NCBI GenBank assembly: GCA_963755085.1 | Contig: CAVWIN010000003.1 | Coordinates: 275,498 to 339,497, forward strand | Reading direction: 5' to 3' | Length of the DNA: 64,000 nucleotides | Origin: JACVRM01 sp963755085 | Lineage (GTDB): Bacteria; Actinomycetota; Thermoleophilia; Gaiellales; Gaiellaceae | Part shown: in pieces, positions 16,913 through 24,340 of the stretch | How the letters are laid out: each line of letters starts with the position of its first letter | Position numbering within the stretch: position 1 is the stretch's first letter | The notes under the pieces: model-generated | What the model was told of the DNA's origin: nothing | Seen by the model: the letters and a program-made list of their open reading frames with translations, nothing else | The model's database searches: none | Made by a program: the position numbers and the translations under genes

Positions 16913-18036
16913 ATCCTCCTCCCCGTCGCTGCGTCGAGCCACAGCGCGCGCCCGCCGGGCGTGATCACGGTCAGGCGGCGCCCGTCGGGGCTGAACGCGA
17001 TGCCGCCGATGTGGTTCGGCCGGTAGGGGCCGCGCACGCGGTTGGCGCGCAGGTCCCAGGCCCAGAGCCCGTGCAGGCTGCCGAAGTAGACGAGGTCGCC
17101 GCGCGGCGACACGGCGCTGTTCGGCTGCTGGTCGACGATGCGGCTCGCGGCGAAGTGCAGCGGCGGCGCCGACGACTCGAGCGTCGTGAGGTCGATCCCG
17201 GTCGCGAGGCCGAGCGCGCCGTTGGCGGCGTAGAGCGTCCTCCCGTCGCGGCCGAGCGCGAGCGCCCAGTCCTGCAGGGACACCCCGCCGTGGCCGGGCA
17301 GGTCGAGGCAGTACGCGACGGCGTGGCGGAGGTCGAGCGCGTGCACGAACGCCTCGTGCTGCAGCGGCTTGATGTACAGCGTCAGCAGCCAGCGCCCGTC
17401 GGGCGCGCCGATCGCGTACGAGGGGTAGCCGACCATCGGCTCGTCCTCGTTCCGCGGCTTCAGCTGCCCGGCGCGGAGCGCGCCGCGGGCCAGGTCGTAC
17501 ACGCGTACGCGGTAGCCCGACTTCAGGTACTCGATCAGGAACAGCCGGCGTCCGTCCCGCGAGACGGCCTCGGGCGCGAAGCTGCCGTGCAGTGCCAGCT
17601 TCCGGCCATGGCCCGTGCGCGAGTCGAACACGACGATCCGCGTCGTCCGCTGGTCAGAGCTTCCGTCGACGAGCACCACGCGGCGGCCGTCGGCGGACAC
17701 GGCCGGGATCCAGAGATCCGGGCCAAGGCGCCAGGTGCCCACGAGCCGGCCCGTTGCGGCGTCGTAGCGCTTCAGGAGCGTGGCCCGGCTCGCATTGTCC
17801 GCCGCCCAGGCGACGCGGCCGTCGGCGGACTGGGTCGCGGCCGGAAGCGAGTAGCGAAGCTTCCCGGTGCGTACGTCGTACACCTGGAACGCGCCCTGAG
17901 GCCGGAGCGCGACGACGGGCGAGCCCGGCAGCGCCGTGCTCTGGACGCCGCACGTCTCGGGCGGACAGCCGTCGCCGGCCGCGTGCGCGGGCGCCAGCAG
18001 GAGGGTCGGCAGGGCCAGTAACAGCAGACGCTTCAT
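16909..18036 (-). CDS. Secreted beta-propeller protein
   Basis: A 375-residue protein with a clear signal peptide (MKRLLLLALPTLLLAPAHA) followed by repeated WD40/TolB-like blades, such as VSADGRRVVLVDG, VSRDGRRLFLIEYL, LGRDGRTLYAANG, VSPRGDLVYFGS and FSPDGRRLTVITP. It is probably a binding protein in the cell wall space. An AGGAG site lies five bases before ATG 18036. The gene diverges from an ECF sigma gene whose membrane partner also carries a propeller, across a cluster of GAGGTCC palindromes. Joint regulation is likely. Confidence 0.85.
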   Translation of the reverse strand: MKRLLLLALPTLLLAPAHAAGDGCPPETCGVQSTALPGSPVVALRPQGAFQVYDVRTGKLRYSLPAATQSADGRVAWAADNASRATLLKRYDAATGRLVGTWRLGPDLWIPAVSADGRRVVLVDGSSDQRTTRIVVFDSRTGHGRKLALHGSFAPEAVSRDGRRLFLIEYLKSGYRVRVYDLARGALRAGQLKPRNEDEPMVGYPSYAIGAPDGRWLLTLYIKPLQHEAFVHALDLRHAVAYCLDLPGHGGVSLQDWALALGRDGRTLYAANGALGLATGIDLTTLESSAPPLHFAASRIVDQQPNSAVSPRGDLVYFGSLHGLWAWDLRANRVRGPYRPNHIGGIAFSPDGRRLTVITPGGRALWLDAATGRRI

Positions 18037-18086
18037 GGACGCTCCTCTCCGCGGATGACGTACGAGATACCCCGGCGGAGGCATTC

Positions 18087-18101
18087 GAGGTCCGGGACCT
18101 C
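18087..18101. promoter_or_regulatory. Operator-like palindrome 1 (GAGGTCC-G-GGACCTC)
   Basis: This is a perfect 7-bp inverted repeat with a one-base spacer, in the divergent region between the secreted propeller and sigma genes. A further GACCTC half-site follows at 18105-18110. Confidence 0.6.
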
Positions 18102-18120
18102 TCCGACCTCTGGATCCGTA

Positions 18121-18138
18121 GAGGTCCGGATGGACCTC
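18121..18138. promoter_or_regulatory. Operator-like palindrome 2 (GAGGTCC-GGAT-GGACCTC)
   Basis: A second perfect 7-bp inverted repeat of the same half-site, with a 4-bp spacer, lies 43 bp upstream of the sigma gene -10 box. A weaker CCTC-7-GAGG follows at 18158-18172. Confidence 0.6.
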
Positions 18139-18180
18139 GCGGGCACCGGTGGACGTACCTCGGTCCGTGAGGGGCCGTCC

Positions 18181-18186
18181 TATAGT
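18181..18186 (+). promoter_or_regulatory. -10 box (TATAGT) before the ECF sigma gene
   Basis: TATAGT plus six bases leads straight to GTG 18193, implying a leaderless mRNA. The GAGGTCC palindromes lie just upstream, where an activator or repressor would bind. Confidence 0.55.
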
Positions 18187-18192
18187 CGGCGC

Positions 18193-18711
18193 GTGCGGGG
18201 GAACGAGCGCGCCTGGATCCGGGGCGCACAGGCCGGCTCGGTGCCGGATCTCGAGCAGCTCTTCCGTGCGCACTGGCCGCGCGCCTACCGCGCCGCGTAC
18301 CTCATCGTCCACGACGCCGCCGCGGCCGAGGACATCGCGCAGGAGTCGTTCATCGCGGCCGTGCGCGCGATCGACCGCTTCGACCGGCGCCGGCCGTTCG
18401 GCCCCTGGCTGCACCGCATCGTCGCCAACCGCGCGATCGACTGGGCGCGCGCGCGGACGGCCCGTGCCGAGGTCGAGCTCGGCGAACCGCCCGCCGCGGC
18501 CGTCGACGGGAACCCCGAGCCCGGCGATGCCATGCCCGTCGCGGCCGGGCTGCTCGAGCTCTCGCCGGAGCACCGCGCCGTGATCGTGCTCCGCTACCTG
18601 CTCGACTACAGGCCCGGTGAGATCGCGGAGCTGCTCGAGCTTCCGCGCGGCACCGTCAACTCGCGGCTCCGTCGCGCTCTCGACCAGCTGGGAGGGCAGC
18701 TCGGTGGATGA
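18193..18711 (+). CDS. ECF-type RNA polymerase sigma factor
   Basis: A 172-residue sigma-70 family factor. Region 2 spans about residues 18-85 (LFRAHWPRAYRAAYLIVHDA, AEDIAQESFIAAVRAIDRF, WLHRIVANRAIDWAR). Region 4 spans about 120-168 (LSPEHRAVIVLRYLLDYRPG, then EIAELLELPRGTVNSRLRRA). There is no sigma-1 or sigma-3 region. It overlaps the next gene by 8 bp; that gene encodes a membrane protein positioned like an anti-sigma factor. GTG 18193 is chosen because of the TATAGT box six bases upstream. Confidence 0.92.
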   Translation: MRGNERAWIRGAQAGSVPDLEQLFRAHWPRAYRAAYLIVHDAAAAEDIAQESFIAAVRAIDRFDRRRPFGPWLHRIVANRAIDWARARTARAEVELGEPPAAAVDGNPEPGDAMPVAAGLLELSPEHRAVIVLRYLLDYRPGEIAELLELPRGTVNSRLRRALDQLGGQLGG

Positions 18712-19876
18712 CTCCACCGTCCGCCGCTCGCTCATCTCGGTCGTCGTGCCGGGCGAGCTCGAGGCGCGCCGGCGCGGCTGGACGGTCGTGCGTGAGGTCT
18801 TCGAGGACCAGGAGCCCATCGCGCAGCCGATCTCGCGGCGCTGGCCGATCGCGGTGGCGGCGGCCGCCGCCGTCGTGCTCGCCGCCGCGATCACGCCGCC
18901 CGGCCGCGCCGTGCTCGGGAGCGTGCGTGACGCGATCGGCCGCGAGAAGGTGGTCGGCGTCAAGAACGCGCAGCCGTCGCTCTTCTCCCTGCCGGCGAAG
19001 GGCCGCGTGCTGGCCGTCTCGACGCGCGGCCCGTGGGTCGTCGACCCCGACGGCTCGAAGCGCCTGCTCGGCTCCTACCGCAGCGCGTCCTGGTCGCCGT
19101 TCGGCACGTACATCGTCGCGACGAAGGCGAACGAGCTCGACACGCTCGAGCCGGGCGGGCGGCTGCACTGGTCGATCGCGAAGCCCGGCATCACGGGCGC
19201 CCGCTGGGGCGGGAGCCGAACGGACACACGGATCGCGTACCTGAGCGGCGGCGCGCTGCACGTCATCGGCGGCGACGGCAAGGGCGACCGCATCCTCGTC
19301 CCGCACGCCGCCGCCGTGGCGCCGGCCTGGAAGCCCGGCGACGAGCACGTGCTCGTCTACGCGACTCCGGACGGGCATGTCCGGATCATCGACACGGACT
19401 CCGGCCACGTCAGCGGCGGCTGGAAGGCTTCGCCGAAGCAGCTGGCCTTCTCGTCCGACGGAAAGCTGCTGCTCGCGCGGAGCCCCGGCGCGCTCGACGT
19501 CTACAACGAGATCGGCTTCCATACCCAACACATCACCGGTGGGCAGTTCGTGGACGCGGCCTGGTCGCCGACCCCGGGCAGGCTCGGCTACGTCACGTTC
19601 GACCCGGCCACGAACCGGAGCACGGTCTGGGCGGCCGACCGCGGCGGCGAGGGCCGGCCGAAGGAACTGTTCGGCGGCGCCGGGCGTATCAGCAGCGTCA
19701 CGTGGTCGCCAGACGGGCGCTGGGTGCTCGCGTCGTGGGACAGCGCTGACGAGTGGGTCTTCATCCGCAGCGGCGACGGCGCGACCAAGGTGGTCGCGCG
19801 CTCGTCGATCACGGAGCAGCTCAACGGACACGCCGGCGGGCCGTTCCCCGCAGTCGCCGGCTGGTCGTCGCCCTAG
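18704..19876 (+). CDS. Membrane beta-propeller protein, probable anti-sigma regulator
   Basis: A 390-residue protein. It has a cytoplasmic N-terminus of about 45 residues, one membrane helix (about 47-64, WPIAVAAAAAVVLAAAI) and a large outer domain of TolB-like blades, for example ASWSPFGTYIVAT, LAFSSDGKLLLARSPG, AAWSPTPGRLGYVTF and VTWSPDGRWVLASW. It is translationally coupled to the ECF sigma gene by an 8-bp overlap. That position and topology suggest an anti-sigma factor with a propeller sensor. No zinc anti-sigma HxxxCxxC motif is visible, so the assignment rests on context. Confidence 0.8.
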   Translation: MDDSTVRRSLISVVVPGELEARRRGWTVVREVFEDQEPIAQPISRRWPIAVAAAAAVVLAAAITPPGRAVLGSVRDAIGREKVVGVKNAQPSLFSLPAKGRVLAVSTRGPWVVDPDGSKRLLGSYRSASWSPFGTYIVATKANELDTLEPGGRLHWSIAKPGITGARWGGSRTDTRIAYLSGGALHVIGGDGKGDRILVPHAAAVAPAWKPGDEHVLVYATPDGHVRIIDTDSGHVSGGWKASPKQLAFSSDGKLLLARSPGALDVYNEIGFHTQHITGGQFVDAAWSPTPGRLGYVTFDPATNRSTVWAADRGGEGRPKELFGGAGRISSVTWSPDGRWVLASWDSADEWVFIRSGDGATKVVARSSITEQLNGHAGGPFPAVAGWSSP

Positions 19877-19939
19877 TAGCCGAGAGAGGCCTCAGCGTGC
19901 GTACTTGACGGGCCGCTTCGAGCGGAGTAGATCGGCACC

Positions 19940-21172
19940 ATGGCGACCCTTCCCCGTGGCACGGTGACCTTTCTCTTCAGCGACATCGAAGGATCTACGC
20001 GGTTGCTGACGGATCTCGGACGCGCCTACGAGACGGTCCTCGACGACGAGCGGCGCCTCCTGGCCGAAACCGTCGAGGGCGTCGGCGGGCACATCGTTGA
20101 CCGCGCCGGCGACGCCATCTTCGCGGTGTTCGAGCGGGCGCAGGACGCCATCGCCGCCGCCGTCGCCGCCCAGCGCGCCATCGCCGCCCACGCCTGGCCC
20201 GCAGGGGTCGAGCTGCGCCTGCGCATGGGGCTCCACTCGGGCGAGCCATTGGTCACCGGCGACGGCTTCGTCGGTCTCTCCGTGCACAAGGCGGCCCGGA
20301 TCTGCGCGGCCGGCCATGGCGGCCAGGTGCTCATGTCGAGCACGACGCGGGAGCTGGCCGAGGACGGTCTCCCCGAAGATGTCGTCCTCCTGGACCTCGG
20401 CGATCACATGCTCAAGGACTTCGACCGGCCGGAGCGGCTCACCCAGGTCGTGATCGGATCGCTCCAGGCGGTGCTCCAGCCGATCCGAACGGTGGACGCA
20501 CAGCCGGAGGAGACGCCGTTCGCCGGCCAGGAGGAGGAGCTCGCCGTGGCGTCTCAGGCCGCGATCGCGACCGACGCTCCGCCCGTGCCGGCACCGGCCG
20601 CGCCGGGAGGGCACCAGCTGGTCGACCGGCTGATGGGCTGGCGGGAGACCCGCTCGAGCCGGAGCCGCCGCGGCCAGCGCTCGGCAATGGAGGCGGCCGG
20701 CATGCGCTTGTACGCATCCTCGCGCATCGCGCCGAGCGACGAGCTGCGGACGCAGATGGGGAAGCTCGGCGGGGCGGTCGCCAAGCTGGCCCGGATCGTA
20801 AGTGAGTGCGACAAGCTCCTGGCCGACTGCGACCGCAAGGCGCTGTCACGCGGGCTTGCGGACTCGTACGACGCGCCGGTCTCGGAGCGCGCTGTGAAGG
20901 CGGCTGGGCTGTTGACGCGTCAGATCGAGGCCGTCGACGTGCTCGCCGAGCGCCTGCGCGAGTTCGATCGCGCGAGCCGGAAACTGGAGCCTCGCCTTGC
21001 CGCCCTCTCCGATCGGGCCTTCCAGGCGCGCGTGGATCACTCCGTTCCTCCCGAACTGGCCGAAGACGTGAAGGAGCTGCTCGAGCAGATCGAGCTGCTC
21101 GATGGGAGCCTCGGCGAGGCGCGGGAGACGGTCGCCGCCTTCAGCCGCGGTCCCAGCCTCGGCAGGGCGTGA
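19940..21172 (+). CDS. Class III adenylate/guanylate cyclase with helical C-terminal region
   Basis: A 410-residue protein. The N-terminal cyclase domain (about 5-180) has the first metal Asp in TFLFSDIEGST, the second in DRAGDAIFAVF, then GLHSGEP and VHKAARICAAGHGGQVLMS. The domain should make cAMP or cGMP; the substrate cannot be fixed here. After a Pro/Ala linker, residues about 210-400 are predicted mostly helical and charged (coiled-coil-like), with no membrane segment. A TAGATC box ends six bases before ATG 19940. Confidence 0.88.
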   Translation: MATLPRGTVTFLFSDIEGSTRLLTDLGRAYETVLDDERRLLAETVEGVGGHIVDRAGDAIFAVFERAQDAIAAAVAAQRAIAAHAWPAGVELRLRMGLHSGEPLVTGDGFVGLSVHKAARICAAGHGGQVLMSSTTRELAEDGLPEDVVLLDLGDHMLKDFDRPERLTQVVIGSLQAVLQPIRTVDAQPEETPFAGQEEELAVASQAAIATDAPPVPAPAAPGGHQLVDRLMGWRETRSSRSRRGQRSAMEAAGMRLYASSRIAPSDELRTQMGKLGGAVAKLARIVSECDKLLADCDRKALSRGLADSYDAPVSERAVKAAGLLTRQIEAVDVLAERLREFDRASRKLEPRLAALSDRAFQARVDHSVPPELAEDVKELLEQIELLDGSLGEARETVAAFSRGPSLGRA

Positions 21173-21197
21173 CGTCACCGGCTCGTCGTCCCCGTAG

Positions 21198-21203
21198 TAG
21201 CTT
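21198..21203 (+). promoter_or_regulatory. -10 box (TAGCTT) before the seleno-peroxiredoxin
   Basis: TAGCTT is followed by six bases and GTG 21210. This matches the leaderless pattern of the window and supports this start for an ORF that is interrupted by UGA. Confidence 0.5.
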
Positions 21204-21209
21204 CCGCGC

Positions 21210-21674
21210 GTGCTCCAGGCCGGCGACCACATCCCGCACGTCACCGTCTGGGCGGGCACGCGCGAGCAGGTGACGCTCCGGAAGCTCGCCGAAGATGGCC
21301 CGCTGCTCCTCTTCTTCTACCTCTTCGACTGGTCGTCGACCTGAACGCACGAGCTGGAGCTCCTGCGTGACAGGAGCGCGGACTTCACCGAGGCGGGCGT
21401 GCGGCGGTTCGGGATCTCGCGCGATTCCCCGTGGACGCACATCGCCTGGCAGCAGGTGCTCGACGTCGACTTCCCGCTGCTCTCGGACTTCAACGGCGAC
21501 GCGACGCACGGGTTCGGTGTCGCCTTCGACTACCGCGGCCTGCGCGACGTGTCCGAGCGCACCGCATTCCTGATCGACCAGGGCGGTACGGTCCGCGGCG
21601 CATGGCGCTACGAGTCGAGCGAGGTGCCCGACGTGGACGTGCTCCTCTCGGCGGCGCGGGCTTTGCCGGACTAG
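21210..21674 (+). CDS. Peroxiredoxin with in-frame UGA, probable selenoprotein (Sec45)
   Basis: A 154-residue AhpC/TSA-type peroxiredoxin if the TGA at 21342-21344 is read as selenocysteine. Frame and family similarity continue on both sides: PLLLFFYLFDWSST, then UGA, then THELELLRDR, GISRDSPWTH, DFPLLSDFNG and TAFLIDQGGTVRGAWRY. The UGA sits exactly where the peroxidatic Cys of the family lies. No other Cys exists, so this would be a 1-Sec enzyme reducing peroxides with help from an external thiol. A hairpin 14 nt after the UGA fits a bacterial SECIS. If Sec is not inserted, the product is a 44-residue fragment. Confidence 0.85.
21359..21377 (+). promoter_or_regulatory. Putative bacterial SECIS hairpin
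   Basis: GCTCCTG and CAGGAGC form a perfect 7-bp stem around loop CGTGA, which contains the GU that SelB contacts. The stem starts 14 nt after the UGA and the loop GU is at +23/+24, close to the spacing in E. coli fdhF. Confidence 0.7.
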
Positions 21675-23230
21675 CGGCGGCGCTCTACCTGGGCGCGGGC
21701 GCGCTGGCGACCTGGCCGGCGCTCCGCCACGCGCACAGCGCCTACCTGGCGCGCGCCGATCCGAGCTACGGCGAGCCCGCCTCAGGCGACCACCTCCAGC
21801 TCGGCTACGCGATGTGGCTGGTCGGCCATCAACTCGCCCGGCTGGCTGCGCCGTGGCGCGACCCGTACTCGTTCCAGCCGGAGAGCCACCCCGTGCTCAA
21901 CCTCCAGGGCTGGCTCTACGGGCTGCCTTACTGGCCGGTAGAGCGCCTCTTCGGAGTGGTCGTCGCCTGGAATTCGGTCGTGCTGCTCTCGTACGTCCTC
22001 GCCGGCGGGGCGACCTGCTGGTGGCTGCGCTCGCTCGGCCTCCAGCGCGGTGCCGCGCTGCTCGGCGGCCTGGCCTTCGCGCTCGCGCCCTACCGCGTCA
22101 TGCAGTCGACGGGGCACCTGCTCGGGATGATGGCCTTCCTGCTCCCGCTCGCGCTGCTCGGCTTCGAGCGCGGCCGCGACGGCGAGGTCCGCTGGCTCAC
22201 GCTCGGCGCTGCGGCGCTCGTCGCCGTCCCGCTCACGGGACAGCTTCACCTCGCGCTCGGCGCGATTCCCTTCGTGCTCGCCTATGCGCTGCTGCGCGCC
22301 CGGGAGCGACCCGCGCGCGCCGGCGCAGTGACGGGCGCCGCCCTCGCGGCGGTGGGCGGCCTCGTCGTCCAGCACGCGGTGATCAGCGGCTCGGTCGCGT
22401 CGGGCGGCCGCTCGCTGGGCGAGGTGGCGGCCTACTCGGCCGACTGGAGCGGCTTCGTGTCGCGCCACGCCGGCCCGCTCGAGGAGTTCACGCTGCTCGG
22501 CTGGCTGACGCCGCTCCTGGCCGTGGCGGGCTTCGCGGTGCTGATAGGGCAGCGCTCGCCCAGGCTTGCCGCGCTGCTCGGGATCGGCGTGATCGTGCCG
22601 GCCCTGCTCGCGCTCGGCACCAACCTCCCGCTGTACGAGTTCGTGTGGCACCACTTCCCGCCGCTCCGCTACCCGCGCGTCCCGGAGCGGCTCCTGCCGA
22701 TCGCCTGCCTCGCGCTCGCCGCGCTGGCCGCGATCGCCGTCGACCAGCTGCGCGCACCCCTGCTCGCCGCACTGGCGCTCGTGGCGGTCACGGTCGACCT
22801 CCGCGCCGGCGTGTCCCTCTACCGGCCGGCAAGGGCGGACACGGTGAACGCCGCGTACACGGCGCTGCGCTCACAGGGCCCGGGTCGCCTGCTCGAGCTT
22901 CCGGTCTTCATTCCCGAGCGCCAGTACGGCTCCGTCTACCTGGCGTACAGCCAGCAGGCGCCGCGCGAGCGGCCGGGCGGGTACTCGAGCACGGCGCCGC
23001 GGAGCGCCGAGCGGATCGCCCGCAAGCTCGTCCCCTTGAACTGCGGCGCCTGGAGCCCCGAGCTCCGCCGCGACTTGCGCAGGCTCGGCGTTCGCTACCT
23101 GATGCTGCACCGGGGCCTGTACCGCGACCCGGCGGTGCCGAACTGCTTCGGCCACGCCCTCGAGAACCTGACTCGCCACGGCTTCCGGCGGATCGCGCAC
23201 GACGGCCCGGTCACGCTGGTGGGCCGCTGA
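21602..23230 (+). CDS. Polytopic membrane protein, glycosyltransferase/mannosyltransferase-like
   Basis: About 542 residues with roughly ten to eleven hydrophobic helices and a C-terminal soluble domain. The layout resembles GT-C-type membrane transferases (YfhO / GT87-like): an early loop with GDHLQLGYAMWLVGHQLARL, then DPYSFQPESHPVLNLQGWLY, GLAFALAPYRVMQSTGHLLG and RYPRVPERLLPIACLAL. The donor and acceptor are unknown. The start is uncertain. ATG 21602 overlaps the peroxiredoxin gene by 73 bp, and no ATG, GTG or TTG occurs later before the first helix. It overlaps the convergent VOC gene by 20 bp. Confidence 0.8.
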   Translation: MALRVERGARRGRAPLGGAGFAGLAAALYLGAGALATWPALRHAHSAYLARADPSYGEPASGDHLQLGYAMWLVGHQLARLAAPWRDPYSFQPESHPVLNLQGWLYGLPYWPVERLFGVVVAWNSVVLLSYVLAGGATCWWLRSLGLQRGAALLGGLAFALAPYRVMQSTGHLLGMMAFLLPLALLGFERGRDGEVRWLTLGAAALVAVPLTGQLHLALGAIPFVLAYALLRARERPARAGAVTGAALAAVGGLVVQHAVISGSVASGGRSLGEVAAYSADWSGFVSRHAGPLEEFTLLGWLTPLLAVAGFAVLIGQRSPRLAALLGIGVIVPALLALGTNLPLYEFVWHHFPPLRYPRVPERLLPIACLALAALAAIAVDQLRAPLLAALALVAVTVDLRAGVSLYRPARADTVNAAYTALRSQGPGRLLELPVFIPERQYGSVYLAYSQQAPRERPGGYSSTAPRSAERIARKLVPLNCGAWSPELRRDLRRLGVRYLMLHRGLYRDPAVPNCFGHALENLTRHGFRRIAHDGPVTLVGR

Positions 23231-23597
23231 ACAGCGTCAGCTGGACGCCGCCCGGGACCTGCAGGCGGACGTTCACGTCGCCCCAGGGCGTCTCCACCGG
23301 GCCGGCCACGCGCACGACGCCGGCCTCCACCAGCCGCTCGGCGACGGCCGCGCTGTCGTCGACCGCGAAGGCGACCCGCACCGGCCCGGCGACGCGATGG
23401 CCGACCTCGAGCCGGTCGATCTCCGCGGCATGCCCCTCGTCGGCCAGCTCGAGCGTCGCGCGGCCGGCGGCGAGCAGGTAGCCGCGGCTCGCGTCCGTCT
23501 CCCAGGCCTCGAGCTGCTCGAGCCCGAGCGCGTCGCGGAAGACCGCGAGCGCCGCGTCGATGTCGGCGACCGTGAGGATCAGCCGCAGCTCGCTCAT
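23211..23597 (-). CDS. VOC (glyoxalase/dioxygenase) superfamily protein
   Basis: A 128-residue VOC-fold protein with two beta-alpha-beta-beta-beta modules: ELRLILTVADIDAALAVFRD and VRVAFAVDDSAAVAERLVEA, ending with VPGGVQLTLFSG. Metal ligands are not clearly conserved, so it may be a binding or resistance protein rather than glyoxalase I. Its ATG overlaps the stop of the phosphodiesterase by 4 bp, which indicates one operon (fabI, phosphodiesterase, VOC). Confidence 0.85.
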   Translation of the reverse strand: MSELRLILTVADIDAALAVFRDALGLEQLEAWETDASRGYLLAAGRATLELADEGHAAEIDRLEVGHRVAGPVRVAFAVDDSAAVAERLVEAGVVRVAGPVETPWGDVNVRLQVPGGVQLTLFSGPPA

Positions 23598-24334
23598 ACC
23601 TGGTGGACGTGCGAGACCAGCCGCCCGTCGACCAGGGCGTGCAGTGCGAACGCTGGCGGCTCGTCCGAATCGACGACGATCGCGGAGGCGTCGAAGTCGA
23701 GCCGCCCCTGGACGTACGTGCTCGGGACCGAGATGACCACGCAGCCGCCGAGCTCCCCCGTGATCGGGCGGTGGATGTGCCCGCCGACGACGGCTTCGAC
23801 GCGCGGGTGCCGCTCGAGGACGGCCGCGAGCGCCGCCCGGTCCGCGGCCGGGATGCCGATCGCGTCCCACGGCGGGATGCCGAGCGCCAACGGCAGGTGA
23901 TGCAGCGCGACGACGGCGGGACGCCCGTCGAGGGCACCCTCGAGCCACTCGAGCCGCGCCGCGTCCAGCTCGCCCCCGTCCTCCCCAGGAATCGTCGTGT
24001 CGAGCACGACGAGGCGAAGCGGGCCGAGGTCGACCGCGTACTGGACGGGCCCGTCGCCCGGGATGTCGAAGGCTGCGCGCAGCTCCGCGCGGTCGTCGTG
24101 GTTGCCCGGCAGGGCGTAGACCGGCGCACCGATCTGCGCCAGCAGCTCGCGCGCCAGCCCGTATTCGCGTGCGTAGGCGTGGTCGGCGATGTCGCCCGTG
24201 ACCACCGCGGCGTCGGGCGCGTGCGGCCGCACGGCCTCGACGACGGCCTCGAGCCGATCGGCCGGATCGGCGTCCGTCCAGGTGGCGCCGATGTGCGGGT
24301 CGCTCAGCTGGGCGAGCAGGAAGGGCCGAGCCAC
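23594..24334 (-). CDS. Calcineurin-like metallophosphoesterase (CpdA/Icc-type)
   Basis: A 246-residue binuclear metallophosphoesterase with the complete motif set: LSDPHIG, VVTGDIADH, LPGNHDD, ALHHLPL and GGHIHRP. The CpdA-like branch hydrolyses 3',5'-cyclic nucleotides. A cyclase gene 2.4 kb away and a cNMP-binding protein at 13.8 kb give a plausible circuit. The gene lies 6 bp after fabI and shares an ATGA overlap with the VOC gene. Confidence 0.9.
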   Translation of the reverse strand: MARPFLLAQLSDPHIGATWTDADPADRLEAVVEAVRPHAPDAAVVTGDIADHAYAREYGLARELLAQIGAPVYALPGNHDDRAELRAAFDIPGDGPVQYAVDLGPLRLVVLDTTIPGEDGGELDAARLEWLEGALDGRPAVVALHHLPLALGIPPWDAIGIPAADRAALAAVLERHPRVEAVVGGHIHRPITGELGGCVVISVPSTYVQGRLDFDASAIVVDSDEPPAFALHALVDGRLVSHVHQV

Positions 24335-24340
24335 AGGCCG

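Noticed and set aside
16909..18963. One large protein fused across the secreted propeller and the region upstream
   Set aside because: The frame happens to stay open through the divergent sigma gene, but a clear ribosome binding site and signal peptide mark ATG 18036 as the start.
21342..21344. TGA in the peroxiredoxin as a sequencing error or pseudogene
   Set aside because: The frame is unchanged on both sides, the codon is exactly the catalytic position, a SECIS-like hairpin follows, and a second independent case (SelW-like) is present. An error would need to hit the one meaningful codon twice.
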